Notes under the pieces: generated by a model
Told to the model about the DNA's origin: nothing
Databases searched by the model: none
The model's input: the letters and a program-made list of their open reading frames with translations, nothing else
Source of the DNA: Desulfitobacterium sp050251735
Lineage (GTDB): Bacteria; Bacillota; Desulfitobacteriia; Desulfitobacteriales; Desulfitobacteriaceae
Direction: 5' to 3'
Length of the DNA: 30,106 nucleotides
NCBI GenBank assembly: GCA_050251735.1
Contig: JBFWMF010000038.1
Location: 1 to 30,106, forward strand
Shown: positions 16,693 to 24,627 of the stretch, piece by piece
Layout: each line of letters starts with the position of its first letter
Position numbering within the stretch: the first letter of the stretch is position 1
Translations under genes and position numbers: made by a program

Positions 16693-17961
16693 ATGGAGAA
16701 GATAAATGAAAAAAGTGAAAATATAGCAACGCCCAAACCCAAATGGTCTTGGCTCGACGGTGGAATAGGGATTCCCCAAGGGTTTAGAGCGGTAGGGGTT
16801 AAAGCAAAGATTAAAAATCCGGATAAATATGATGTGGCCTTGGTCTACTCGGAGGTTCCTGCCCAAGCTGCCGGGGTATTTACTCGGAACAAAGTAAAGG
16901 CCCATCCACTTATCCTAACGAAAAAGCATTTGGCAAACGGGATAGCTCAGGCTATGGTTGCCAATAGTGGCAACGCCAATGCTTGTGTGGGCAAGCCCGG
17001 TGATGAGACGGCTTGGGCAATGGCCACTAAGACAGCTCAGGCCTTAGGGATAAAAGCCGAAGACGTATTAGTGGCTTCCACCGGAGTAATCGGCGTAGAA
17101 ATGCCGGTGGAGCGGGTGCTTAAAGGGATTGAGCAAGCATCCATCGAGATTTCCCAAGCAGCTGACTCTCAACAAGCCAAACAAGCTGCACATCAGGCAG
17201 CTTTGGCGATCATGACGACAGATCTCACGGTCAAAGAGGTGGCCTGTGAATTAGTGACAGAGCAAGGTGTGATTCGTTTAGGCGCTATGGCCAAAGGATC
17301 GGGCATGATTCATCCCAATATGGGTACCATGCTGGGCTTTATCACCACCGATGCCGATATTCCGGCTGCCTATCTTCAGGCCTTGCTTACGGATGCCGTA
17401 GAAGATAGCTTTAATATGGTGACCGTGGATGGGGATACCAGCACGAATGATATGGTGTTAGTCCTAGCCAATGGCCAAGCAGGATTCCAATTAAGCCCCA
17501 GCGATTGGGCTGAGTTTCAAGAAATGTTCCGCGCAGTGTGTAAAAAGTTAGCTCAAGAGATTGCCCGAGACGGAGAAGGGGCCAGTAAGTTCCTCGAGGT
17601 CAAGGTTCAAGGAACCCAAACACTAGCAGATGCTCGCCTCATTGCTAAAAGCATTTGCGGTTCCAGCCTGGTGAAGACCGCGGTCTTTGGCGAAGATGCC
17701 AACTGGGGGAGAATCCTAGCTGCGGCAGGGTATTCCGGAGCTGACTTTGATCCCGACCGAGTGGATATTTATCTGGGACATGTTCTTGTGGCCAAGGATG
17801 GTCAAGGGGTTAATTTTTCAGAAGAGGAAGCAAAGGAAGTTCTCAGCCAAAAGGATATTAGCATCCTAGTGATTATGCAGGAAGGGGAAGCCCAAGCCAC
17901 CGCCTGGGGCTGCGATCTGACCCATGAATATGTCACCATCAATGGCTCTTATCGAACATGA
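16693..17961 (+). CDS. argJ: Bifunctional glutamate N-acetyltransferase/amino-acid acetyltransferase ArgJ
   Basis: ArgJ moves the acetyl group from N-acetylornithine to glutamate and in many bacteria also uses acetyl-CoA. It is made as a precursor that cuts itself before a conserved threonine. Here that is T212 in KGSGMIHPNMGTML, with glycine in place of the more usual alanine just before the cleaved bond. ATG at 16693 has AAAGG at a good distance; GTG at 16684 is too close to it. The product is 422 residues. No argA is seen nearby, so the cyclic acetyl pathway is expected. Confidence 0.95.
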   Translation: MEKINEKSENIATPKPKWSWLDGGIGIPQGFRAVGVKAKIKNPDKYDVALVYSEVPAQAAGVFTRNKVKAHPLILTKKHLANGIAQAMVANSGNANACVGKPGDETAWAMATKTAQALGIKAEDVLVASTGVIGVEMPVERVLKGIEQASIEISQAADSQQAKQAAHQAALAIMTTDLTVKEVACELVTEQGVIRLGAMAKGSGMIHPNMGTMLGFITTDADIPAAYLQALLTDAVEDSFNMVTVDGDTSTNDMVLVLANGQAGFQLSPSDWAEFQEMFRAVCKKLAQEIARDGEGASKFLEVKVQGTQTLADARLIAKSICGSSLVKTAVFGEDANWGRILAAAGYSGADFDPDRVDIYLGHVLVAKDGQGVNFSEEEAKEVLSQKDISILVIMQEGEAQATAWGCDLTHEYVTINGSYRT

Positions 17962-18573
17962 GCAAGAGTGCAAATTGGGGACAGGTCCCAGTTTTCAGAT
18001 CCCAGTTTTCAGTTTTCAAACGGGTCTTTTTCAAGTAAAACTTTGTCTCCAGGATTTTGATTTACGCCGTTCGCTCAGTAAGCTGCGTGGACAAAACTAA
18101 CGCTCAAGTAATCCGCTCCGTCGGTACCTGCGCTTCTAAGTTTTCGTCTGGGGCGTTGCGGCTTGGGCGAAATCCTCATCCGGCTTTCGTTCCGGCTATA
18201 TCGGCTCTTCGAAAGCACTGTTTTCGCACTTGTCACTCATAGCTGGTTGGAAACGTCCGGTTTCCAACCCGACTCCGCTGCATACTTTTCGCGAAGTTTT
18301 GTTTCCGCTCGCTTAAAAGTCGCTCACTCTTGTAAATCAAAATCCTTGGGTTTGCTTTTTGGATTGGTCGGGTATGCCTTGAGGGGGAAAGTGACCGGTT
18401 CTTTGTAATAGAGTGGCTAAGGCAAGATTAGAATCGACCAAATCAAACCAGAATAAGCCAGAACAGAGATTGAAACGTTAGGGTATATTAAGTTCGGAAC
18501 TAACCTGTTAATGGACAGCATCACTCGCTCCCTAGCTCCTGGCCTCTGACTTCTGAAAAAGGAGATAACGAAG
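17962..18573 (+). other. 612-base gap between argJ and argB holding a repeat-like element
   Basis: No convincing gene is present. It begins with a small GGGACAGGTCCC palindrome and a direct repeat TCCCAGTTTTCAG (twice from 17996). The inverted-end element at 18051-18346 follows, then about 220 bases of plain sequence up to the argB binding site AAAAAGGAG. Short open frames here have no ribosome binding sites and arginine/serine-rich, non-protein-like content. The gap is out of keeping with the tight arg operon around it and suggests an insertion. Confidence 0.6.
18051..18346. repeat. About 300 bp non-coding element with 15-bp inverted ends
   Basis: AGGATTTTGATTTAC at 18051-18065 is the exact reverse complement of the 15 bases at 18332-18346. 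Inside is a strong 10-bp hairpin at 18244-18268 (GGTTGGAAAC, 5-base loop, GTTTCCAACC). GC content is higher than at the flanks. This fits a small non-autonomous mobile element or an interspersed repeat. No target-site duplication is clear, and a structured RNA is also possible. Confidence 0.5.
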
Positions 18574-19467
18574 ATGACACCCTTAGATTTAGGATTAGAT
18601 AAGGCGAGAGTGCTGATCGAGGCGCTCCCCTATATTCAAAGATTTGCCGGGAAGACTGTGGTGATCAAATATGGTGGCCACGCCATGCTGGAGGAAGATT
18701 TAAAAGAGAAGGTCATGTTAGATCTACTACTTTTACACTCGGTGGGAATTCATCCGGTGGTTGTCCATGGTGGAGGACCGGAGATTAACGCCATGTTGAA
18801 AAAGGTAGGGAAGGAAAGTCTATTCATTCGAGGACTGCGGGTTACCGATCAAGAGACTATGGACATCGCGGCGATGGTTTTGGTGGGCAAGCTGAATACG
18901 GAAATCGTCTCGCTACTTAATCGTTTTGGTGGCATGGCCGTAGGACTTTCCGGAAAAGACGCCCAGCTGTTGCAGGCGGTCAAGAAACCGATGAAGCTTG
19001 AAAATCCTCAGGGGGAATGGGAGGATGTGGATTTGGGCTTTGTAGGGGAAATTGATCAAGTCCGGCCGGGAATTCTGACATCCCTCTTGCAACAAGGCTA
19101 TATTCCTGTCATCTCACCGGTCGCCGGTGGTGAGGATGGAGAGTCCTACAATATTAATGCAGACACGGCTGCCGGAGAAATTGCTAAAGCCTTAAAAGCA
19201 GATAAGTTTCTTCTCTTAACGGATGTGCCGGGAGTTTTGAAGGATGTAAACGATCAGGATTCTCTAATTTCTGTCATTAAAGAAGAAGAAATCTCTGAAC
19301 TTATAGATTGCGGTGTAATTAGCGGGGGCATGATTCCCAAAGTCGAATGTGCACAACAAGCTCTCCAAGGGGGAGTGGGAAGTGTTCACATCCTTGATGG
19401 CCGGATTCCCCATGCTATTCTATTGGAGTTATTCACAGATGGTGGAATTGGCACCATGTTTTCATAG
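18574..19467 (+). CDS. argB: Acetylglutamate kinase
   Basis: ArgB phosphorylates N-acetylglutamate with ATP, the second step of arginine synthesis. The 297-residue amino-acid kinase has KYGGHAM (32-38) and HGGGPEIN (65-72), plus the C-terminal SGGMIPKVECA stretch. The N-terminal helix before the first strand (residues 5-24, KARVLIEALPYIQRF) is the extension found in hexameric, arginine-inhibited enzymes, so feedback inhibition is likely. It follows the 612-base gap after argJ and is 15 bases from argD. Confidence 0.96.
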   Translation: MTPLDLGLDKARVLIEALPYIQRFAGKTVVIKYGGHAMLEEDLKEKVMLDLLLLHSVGIHPVVVHGGGPEINAMLKKVGKESLFIRGLRVTDQETMDIAAMVLVGKLNTEIVSLLNRFGGMAVGLSGKDAQLLQAVKKPMKLENPQGEWEDVDLGFVGEIDQVRPGILTSLLQQGYIPVISPVAGGEDGESYNINADTAAGEIAKALKADKFLLLTDVPGVLKDVNDQDSLISVIKEEEISELIDCGVISGGMIPKVECAQQALQGGVGSVHILDGRIPHAILLELFTDGGIGTMFS

Positions 19468-19482
19468 AAGGGGGAGGTAAGA

Positions 19483-20682
19483 ATGAATGAAATGACTGAA
19501 ACCATGATTGAACGGGGTCAAGGTGTGATCATGAACACATATGGCCGTTTGCCTATGGCAATTGTCAAAGGGAAGGGCACCATGGTCTGGGACACCGAAG
19601 GAAAACAGTACTTGGATTTTGTCACGGGCTTAGCCGTCAACTCTTTGGGACATAGCCACCCTGTGGTGGTCGAGGCGATTCAGAAACAGGCCGAGGAGAT
19701 TCTGCATACCTCTAATCTCTATTGGATCCCCAATCAGATCGCATTAGCGGAGAAGCTCGTCAAGCACTCGTTCGCCGATAAGGTTTTTTTCTGCAACAGT
19801 GGCGCAGAGGCTAATGAAGCAGCCATTAAGCTAGCACGCAAATATGCCAAGGAGCACTACAACGAGGATAAAATAGAAATTCTCACTCTGGTCAATTCCT
19901 TCCATGGTCGGACTTTAGCGACTTTAACTGCTACAGGCCAAACAAAATATCAAAAGGGCTTTGCCCCCCTACCGGAGGGTTTCTCCTATATCCCCCTAAA
20001 TGATGTGGCGCAACTGGAAGAGAAAATGAATGATAAAGTGGCGGCAGTCATGCTAGAAGCCATCCAAGGAGAAGGCGGCGTGTTTCCCGCTAACCAAGAG
20101 TTTTTAGAAAAAGCGCGCCAGCTCTGCGATCAATACGGCGCTCTCCTGATTTTCGATGAAGTCCAAGTAGGCATGGGGAGGACCGGCAAGCTTTTTGCCT
20201 ACGAATGGAGCGGTGTGACCCCAGACATTATGACCTTGGCCAAAGCTTTAGGAGGAGGAGTACCTATCGGGGCCATGCTAGCGACCGATCAGGTCGCATC
20301 AACCTTTAAGCCAGGAGATCATGCGTCCACCTTTGGCGGCAATCCCCTAGCTACATCCGTAGGGTGTGCGGTAATTGAGGTTCTCACAGCCGAAGGATTT
20401 ATGGCTGATGTGCAAAAGCGGGCTGAGTATTTTAGAAGCAAATTGCAAAAACTGGCCGATAAATACCAGACGGGGGAGGCAATCCGCGGCCAAGGCTTTA
20501 TTCTAGGTTGGCCCATTGACCGCTTAGGGCCAGAGATTGTGAGCGATGCCAGAGAAAAAGGCTTACTGATTAATTTCGTCGGCGGGAAGGCCTTGAGATT
20601 CTTGCCTCCTCTGAATGTCTCGAAGGAAGAAATCGACCAAGCGATCGCTATCTTAGATCAAATTTTCAGCGAACGTTGGTAA
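19483..20682 (+). CDS. argD: Acetylornithine aminotransferase
   Basis: ArgD is a PLP class-III aminotransferase that makes N-acetylornithine from the semialdehyde and glutamate. The 399-residue protein shows NSGAEANEAAIKLAR (105-119), NSFHGRT (138-144), the PLP-nitrogen aspartate D225 in IFDEVQ and the Schiff-base lysine K254 in LAKALGGG. GGGGGAGG lies before the ATG. It closes the arg cluster in this window and is followed by a strong terminator, after which the cassette array begins. Confidence 0.95.
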   Translation: MNEMTETMIERGQGVIMNTYGRLPMAIVKGKGTMVWDTEGKQYLDFVTGLAVNSLGHSHPVVVEAIQKQAEEILHTSNLYWIPNQIALAEKLVKHSFADKVFFCNSGAEANEAAIKLARKYAKEHYNEDKIEILTLVNSFHGRTLATLTATGQTKYQKGFAPLPEGFSYIPLNDVAQLEEKMNDKVAAVMLEAIQGEGGVFPANQEFLEKARQLCDQYGALLIFDEVQVGMGRTGKLFAYEWSGVTPDIMTLAKALGGGVPIGAMLATDQVASTFKPGDHASTFGGNPLATSVGCAVIEVLTAEGFMADVQKRAEYFRSKLQKLADKYQTGEAIRGQGFILGWPIDRLGPEIVSDAREKGLLINFVGGKALRFLPPLNVSKEEIDQAIAILDQIFSERW

Positions 20683-20712
20683 TAAGTTAGATAGTAACGG
20701 CTCTAATAGAAG

Positions 20713-20798
20713 TAGATGTCTATAGATTGAAGTGCACTCCTAAATGCTGGGTTTGGTATCCAACATTAGGGGTGCACTCTGATAGGCATCTATTTTTT
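20713..20798 (+). terminator. Long intrinsic terminator after argD
   Basis: Two nested stems (20713-20723 with 20782-20792, and 20731-20746 with 20764-20778) are followed by six T. It separates the arg operon from the cassette array. Confidence 0.85.
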
Positions 20799-21005
20799 AT
20801 TCTGTATGAGCGTCCCATTAATACTTTCATACCTGCGATAATCTTTTAATCCATTCAAAGCATTTGCAGGTATATCGGTATAAAGTATCGAAGGAAAGTA
20901 ATTACGCATATGTAGGATAATGTATAAAACTCAAAGATGTTCATTATAGAAAAGTATTCGCGAAACAAATGCGGATATTTTACATCTGGTCTAATTATTA
21001 CGAAG

Positions 21006-21027
21006 TGCGGGAAATTGACGTTATATG
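21006..21027 (+). repeat. Left end of the cassette array: right half of an attC-like site
   Basis: TGCGGGAAATTGAC followed by GTTATATGAC is identical over 26 bases (21006-21031) to the right half of attC2 (22433-22458). No matching left half (R'' box with AATTCCC arm) is found in the 150 bases upstream. The cassette join is at G21020/T21021. This is either a truncated attC left after a deletion or the array's primary site. Confidence 0.7.
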
Positions 21028-21068
21028 ACATATCTGAGTCTAGTAAAGAAAGCTATTAGGAGGCTGTT

Positions 21069-21659
21069 ATGAAGAGTAAGACGAAATTATTTCCAATTAT
21101 AATTGGTATAGCCATTATTGTGCTTATATCTTCCTACTACTACAGTTCTGATAACCTCAATACCTCCGAGAACAAAGACTACATAAAAATAATAGATAAT
21201 ATATTTAGTAATGAAAGCAAGAACATTAGAGGCGCAGTAGTATTTTATGGTAAAGGTGATATTCCCTTAATAAATCATCTATATTCTAATTATCCTCTTG
21301 AAAGTATTTATTGGATTTCTGCAAGTAAAGACGATAATCCAGAAAAATATAACCTAATAATGGAGCTAATAAAGGAAATTCCATTACAAATTAAAGGTGA
21401 AACAGGAGATTTAAATATCAACGACTATTACATAATTGGAGCAAATATTGATTGGGATGAAAAGAGGCTAATAGGAGTAAATCAGCATTGCAGTTATATC
21501 CGGTTATTTGTGGACAAGAACTATAATATATATCTTCCTGAAATATATCCTTATCATGATAATAACGCTACTGAAATAGTAGGAAATAAATTTATGGCAC
21601 TCAAAGCAAATGATAAGGCTAGAGAATTGATAGAAAATATCATTAAAGATATTACCTGA
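21069..21659 (+). CDS. Membrane-anchored hypothetical protein (cassette 1)
   Basis: The 196-residue protein has a lysine-rich N-terminus and one hydrophobic segment (about 7-26), likely a membrane anchor or uncleaved signal, then an extracytoplasmic domain rich in Asn, Ile, Tyr and Asp. TTAGGAGG lies before the ATG. The coding sequence is very AT-rich beside the upstream arg genes, which fits a foreign source. I recognise no family; no lipobox cysteine or catalytic motif is visible. It is the only gene of its cassette. Confidence 0.75.
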   Translation: MKSKTKLFPIIIGIAIIVLISSYYYSSDNLNTSENKDYIKIIDNIFSNESKNIRGAVVFYGKGDIPLINHLYSNYPLESIYWISASKDDNPEKYNLIMELIKEIPLQIKGETGDLNINDYYIIGANIDWDEKRLIGVNQHCSYIRLFVDKNYNIYLPEIYPYHDNNATEIVGNKFMALKANDKARELIENIIKDIT

Positions 21660-21682
21660 AGGTATGCGTCTGCCGATACGTC

Positions 21683-21759
21683 ATATAACAGCGTATTCCC
21701 AAAATCTGAGATAATATGCAAGTAGTAACCAGACTTCGGGAATACGCGGGACGTTATCG
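21683..21759 (+). repeat. attC1 (cassette 1 end), 77 bases
   Basis: R'' box ATATAAC, arms GCGTATTCCC (21691-21700) and GGGAATACGC (21738-21747, perfect 10 bp), R' box GTTATCG. Outside the boxes the R'' flank pairs with the cassette start at 21020 in 15 of 17 positions. It belongs with attC8 by its central sequence (AGTAACCAGACTTCGGGAAT shared). Confidence 0.85.
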
Positions 21760-21815
21760 GAAATTGCGCAAATGAAGCGAATCTGACTAGGAATAATCGC
21801 GGTTGGAGGGTGTGT

Positions 21816-22016
21816 ATGGTATTTGAGTTGATAGGAACTTTAGTGCTTTTTGTTTTCGGGATTACGTTAACATTTTTATCTTATCAAACATGGTATATCG
21901 ACTGGGTTAATGAGAGGATTCCCATTGAAAGGACTAAGCTGATTCGAGGGGAACGCATATCTGGAATTGGGTTAATGACTTTGGGACTACTGCAAACAAT
22001 CAAAACTCTTATATAA
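21816..22016 (+). CDS. Small two-helix membrane protein (cassette 2)
   Basis: A 66-residue protein with hydrophobic segments at about 2-22 and 48-64 joined by a charged loop (NERIPIERTKLIRGERISG). ATG at 21816 has TTGGAGGG five bases upstream and is preferred to the in-frame GTG at 21810, which overlaps it. No family is recognised. Such tiny membrane proteins are common cassette cargo. Confidence 0.65.
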   Translation: MVFELIGTLVLFVFGITLTFLSYQTWYIDWVNERIPIERTKLIRGERISGIGLMTLGLLQTIKTLI

Positions 22017-22103
22017 GCATGGAACACAGTATTATTTGAACATTTGAATAAAATGGCAGCATGATTTAGTAACATGCCAAGCTTGAATAAAGGAAGAGAT
22101 TGA

Positions 22104-22126
22104 CCGTGCGCCATGGCTAGGCACGG
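22104..22126. repeat. CCGTGC hairpin, copy 1
   Basis: CCGTGC and GCACGG close an 11-base loop, set in the repeated context TTGA-hairpin-ATCTG. A second copy lies about 96 bases downstream. Confidence 0.55.
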
Positions 22127-22199
22127 ATCTGTGCTCGGATAGTCAATCGAGCTCCCATACGATAATAAGGAAGAAATGCTTATTTACACAGGGATTTGA

Positions 22200-22222
22200 C
22201 CGTGCGCTGGGGATAAGCACGG
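22200..22222. repeat. CCGTGC hairpin, copy 2
   Basis: Same stem and flanks (TTGA before, ATCTG after) as the copy at 22104, with a different loop, so the stem and flanks are kept while the loop has drifted. Confidence 0.55.
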
Positions 22223-22381
22223 ATCTGAAATGTTGAAAAGGTCAAGATAAAAACAAACAATCATTACTAAGAACTACAAGTTCTATCTATATATAATGTT
22301 TGCATGGATTGCGCAGGGAGATAGGCATTCTGCAAGAGTTATCATAGGGATATGCAAGTAATTATTTGGGGGCGCAACATC

Positions 22382-22453
22382 CGATAACACCGAATTCCCA
22401 CAACTTAGGGATGATGCATGTGGTTGGGACGCTGCGGGAAATTGACGTTATAT
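22382..22453 (+). repeat. attC2 (cassette 2 end), 72 bases
   Basis: R'' CGATAAC, arms AATTCCC (22393-22399) and GGGAAATT (22436-22443, one bulged A), R' GTTATAT. The R'' flank pairs with the cassette start at 21753 in 15 of 17 positions. Its centre is shared with attC3 and attC7 (GTGGTTGGGACGCT). Confidence 0.85.
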
Positions 22454-22472
22454 GACATTTCCTGCAGGAACG

Positions 22473-22490
22473 CCCGCCGTCCATGGCGGG
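22473..22490. repeat. GTCCATGG-loop hairpin, copy 1
   Basis: CCCGCC-GTCCAT-GGCGGG, a perfect 6-bp stem, just inside the start of cassette 3, preceded by CAGGAACG as in the copy at 26909. Confidence 0.6.
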
Positions 22491-22580
22491 ATTTAGACAA
22501 GGCGTTATTTCATATTTGTAGGATATTACGCAGTAATACTAAATAAATGGATTTTGAATAAGTGAAAGGAAGGAAACGGA

Positions 22581-22736
22581 ATGCCTAAATGCGAAAAATG
22601 TGGAGTTGAAGTTCCGCAAGATGATCTCTATATAGATAATGGCTTAAAGGTATGTGAGGGTTGTAAGGTAGATGGCATAAAGCGTCCTGAACTCAAAATA
22701 GACTATAAGATTTTAGGACATGATTATTTCCATTAA
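22581..22736 (+). CDS. Small zinc-ribbon protein (cassette 3)
   Basis: A 51-residue protein beginning MPKCEKCGVEVP with cysteines C4, C7, C25 and C28 in two CxxC pairs, a zinc-ribbon or treble-clef arrangement. It ends in an Asp/Tyr/His-rich tail. AAGGAAGG precedes the ATG by about 6 bases. It is the sole gene in the shortest cassette. Its target is unknown; a nucleic-acid or protein-binding role is only a guess from the fold. Confidence 0.7.
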   Translation: MPKCEKCGVEVPQDDLYIDNGLKVCEGCKVDGIKRPELKIDYKILGHDYFH

Positions 22737-22790
22737 TAATACACATTCTTCCTAAACTGTGAACTATTTGATTGGGAGTTGTCTGGGGGC

Positions 22791-22806
22791 GCGCCGTCCA
22801 TGGCGC
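22791..22806. repeat. GTCCATGG-loop hairpin, copy 2
   Basis: GCGCC-GTCCAT-GGCGC, 5-bp stem with the same loop as the copies at 22473 and 26909, near the end of cassette 3, about 24 bases before the extended R'' arm of attC3. Confidence 0.6.
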
Positions 22807-22832
22807 TCTGGCTTCGCGGGGCAGGAAACGTC

Positions 22833-22908
22833 ATATAACAGAGGAGTCCCGCAACTAGAGGATGATGAATGTGGTTGGGACGCTGCGGGACTCCTCAGAA
22901 CGTTATAT
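22833..22908 (+). repeat. attC3 (cassette 3 end), 76 bases
   Basis: R'' ATATAAC, perfect 13-bp arms (22841-22853 with 22884-22896), R' GTTATAT. The R'' flank pairs with the cassette start at 22447 in 18 of 19 positions. Nearly identical to attC7. Confidence 0.88.
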
Positions 22909-23001
22909 AAAATCGGCTTGCATGATAATTTTAAGGGTCGAAAAACACCATATGTATACATGGTTCCATATGTGGTATCATATAAATAGAGGGGAGATAT
23001 A

Positions 23002-23253
23002 ATGACTAGACTAGACAAGCTATTTGCAGATATAGTTAATAACCCAAAAGATGTTAGATTTGAAGATATAGACAAACTTTTGAAGTACTATGGTTTTGAG
23101 TGCAGAAATCCTAAGGGTGGCTCGAGTCATTACACATATTTTCATAGCTTACTACCCGATATTTTGACTATACCGAAGAACAGACCTATTAAGGCCGTTT
23201 ATGTAAAGAAAGCGATTAGTGCCATCCAACGAATAGACAGGGGTGAAGAATAA
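23002..23253 (+). CDS. hicA: HicA-type mRNA interferase toxin (cassette 4)
   Basis: HicA toxins are small double-stranded-RNA-binding-fold ribonucleases that cut mRNA until bound by HicB. The 83-residue protein has the family's GGSSHYTYFH stretch with the catalytic histidine H43, and a C-terminal KAVYVKKAIS segment. It is slightly longer than typical HicA (about 60-80). Its stop overlaps the hicB start by one base (TAATG), as in most hicAB operons. AGGGGAG lies before the ATG. Confidence 0.88.
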   Translation: MTRLDKLFADIVNNPKDVRFEDIDKLLKYYGFECRNPKGGSSHYTYFHSLLPDILTIPKNRPIKAVYVKKAISAIQRIDRGEE

Positions 23254-23618
23254 TGGGTAAAGATTTAGAGTATTACCTCAACCTAGAATATGAAATGAAA
23301 CTTAAGAAGCTTTCCCAAGAAGAAGGTGGCGGGTGGTTTGCCGAGATACCTTTACTTCCTGGTTGTATGTCAGACGGTGAATCTTTAGAAGAAGCAGTAG
23401 AAAACCTAGGCAATGCGAAAAGAGAATGGATTGAGGCCAGCTTGGAATTGGGAAGAGTAATTCCTGAACCCACAACTGATGAATTTTCGGGACAATTAAG
23501 AGTTAGGATGCCTAAATCATTACATCGTACTCTTTCACAAATGGCTAAAGATGAAAGTGTAAGTTTGAATCAGTTGATAATTCATCAATTATCTAAAGGA
23601 ATTGGGTATAGATTATAA
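23253..23618 (+). CDS. hicB: HicB-type antitoxin (cassette 4)
   Basis: The 121-residue protein has the HicB partial RNase-H-like fold (about 10-70, with GGWFAEIPLLPGCMSDGESLEEAVENL) and a C-terminal ribbon-helix-helix DNA-binding unit (about 81-115, LRVRMPKSLHRTLSQMAKDE). HicB neutralises HicA and represses the operon. It starts on the last base of the hicA stop codon. The pair fills one cassette together with its own attC. Confidence 0.9.
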   Translation: MGKDLEYYLNLEYEMKLKKLSQEEGGGWFAEIPLLPGCMSDGESLEEAVENLGNAKREWIEASLELGRVIPEPTTDEFSGQLRVRMPKSLHRTLSQMAKDESVSLNQLIIHQLSKGIGYRL

Positions 23619-23631
23619 GATAGCCGACTTT

Positions 23632-23709
23632 ATATAACAGAGGGTTTGCGACATCGGGGAATACATCTTGGGTATTAGTCCGACGTCGCAAACCCTCGAA
23701 ATGTTAGGT
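23632..23709 (+). repeat. attC4 (cassette 4 end), 78 bases
   Basis: R'' ATATAAC, perfect 13-bp arms (23640-23652 with 23685-23697), R' GTTAGGT. The R'' flank pairs with the cassette start at 22902 in 16 of 17 positions. Its centre is unlike the other sites. Confidence 0.87.
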
Positions 23710-23791
23710 GAAATGTCCGGTTGTGGTTATGTTTGGGGAGGGGCGATGGATTTCATTTTTAATGCTTTCTCCTTAAAGGGGTGATTCATGA

Positions 23792-24481
23792 TTGAAAAGG
23801 TTTGTTATTATTAGTATCTGTTTTCTTGGCGCAGCGGTTCTCGTAGTTTCTATTTCTAAAAATGGGTTTGAACAAACACCTCTTACTAACAGTTTGTCAC
23901 CTGAAAAATCCGTTCATGTAACACAGATTTCTTGTCCATTAGACAAGGATACTGATGGTATAGATGATCTTAGTGATATCGTGGCTGGAGCCAAAGACGA
24001 AGTAACTAGGAAACCCCAGTACCGCAGTGCTTATTACCAAGGGGGATTTCCACCCGAGACTGAAGGGGTTTGCACTGATTTGGTGTGGAGAGCGTTCCGA
24101 GATTCTGGCTATAACCTTAAGGAATTGGTAGATAAAGATATACGTGAGAACTTATCCAAATACCCTCGTGTTGGAGGAAAACCGGACCCGAACATTGATT
24201 TTCGTCGCGTTCCGAATCTTATAGTTTTCTTTCGTAGGCATGGATTGGAACTAACAAAGGAAATAAAACCGGGTGATGCAGAAAATCTCTCTTTATGGCA
24301 AGCAGGCGATATTGTCACATATGACTATCCCCACGAACACATTGCAATCATATCCGATAAACGCCGCCCAGATGGTGTACCATACATACTTCATAACGCG
24401 GGACCGACTCCCAGCGAGACGGATCAGTTAATGAGTTGGCCATCTCAAATGACTGGACATTTCCGTTTTCCGCGATTCTAG
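23792..24481 (+). CDS. DUF1287 family protein, exported (cassette 5)
   Basis: The 229-residue protein starts at TTG (23792) with AAAGGGG about ten bases upstream and has an N-terminal hydrophobic signal/anchor (about 3-20). The rest matches DUF1287 (YijF-like): GVCTDLVWRAFRDSGYNL, then DIVTYDYPHEHIAIISD and YILHNAGPTPSETD. The conserved Cys-Thr-Asp followed by a late His suggests a papain/NlpC-like cysteine hydrolase fold, but no activity is established for the family. It is the only gene of its cassette. Confidence 0.85.
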   Translation: MKRFVIISICFLGAAVLVVSISKNGFEQTPLTNSLSPEKSVHVTQISCPLDKDTDGIDDLSDIVAGAKDEVTRKPQYRSAYYQGGFPPETEGVCTDLVWRAFRDSGYNLKELVDKDIRENLSKYPRVGGKPDPNIDFRRVPNLIVFFRRHGLELTKEIKPGDAENLSLWQAGDIVTYDYPHEHIAIISDKRRPDGVPYILHNAGPTPSETDQLMSWPSQMTGHFRFPRF

Positions 24482-24520
24482 TTTGACGTTGTGAATGAAA
24501 TATGAATGCCCGGACACATC

Positions 24521-24571
24521 ACCTAACACGAGGAAGGGACGGACACGTCGGGAATCCCGGGGACGTTAGGC
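24521..24571 (+). repeat. attC5 (cassette 5 end), truncated, 51 bases
   Basis: R'' ACCTAAC and R' GTTAGGC are intact, and the R'' flank pairs with the cassette start at 23703 in 16 of 18 positions. Compared with attC6, attC9 and attC10, the left arm and whole centre are missing (about 116 bases), leaving only the right arm GTCGGGAATCCCGG. It looks like an internal deletion and may be a poor recombination site. Confidence 0.75.
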
Positions 24572-24627
24572 GAAAGCTTTGGTGAAAGACATTTTTTGGG
24601 GATTATCTGTAGAATGTTTGTTTTTGG

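Larger units (their letters stand above)
20683..21068 (+). other. Gap between argD and the first cassette gene; no integrase gene
   Basis: It holds the argD terminator (20713-20798), then an AT-rich inverted repeat (ATACTTT and ATACCTGC at 20821-20836 facing GCAGGTAT and AAAGTAT at 20866-20888), then the half att site at 21006. In an integron this is where intI and attI should lie, but no open frame of useful size exists on either strand. The inverted repeat could be a relic of attI or only a hairpin. Confidence 0.5.
22017..22580 (+). other. Non-coding tail of cassette 2 and head of cassette 3
   Basis: No gene seen. The stretch has two copies of a CCGTGC...GCACGG hairpin, attC2, and the first of the GTCCATGG-loop hairpins. 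About 365 bases lie between the cassette 2 gene and attC2, unusually long for a cassette, and may be the residue of a second lost gene. Confidence 0.6.

Noticed and set aside
18057..18408. Short open frames in the argJ-argB gap
   Set aside because: They lack ribosome binding sites, overlap one another and lie in the inverted-end element; their translations do not look like proteins.
22759..22989. Open frame across attC3
   Set aside because: It has no ribosome binding site and runs through the palindrome and into the head of the next cassette; a by-product of the att sequence.
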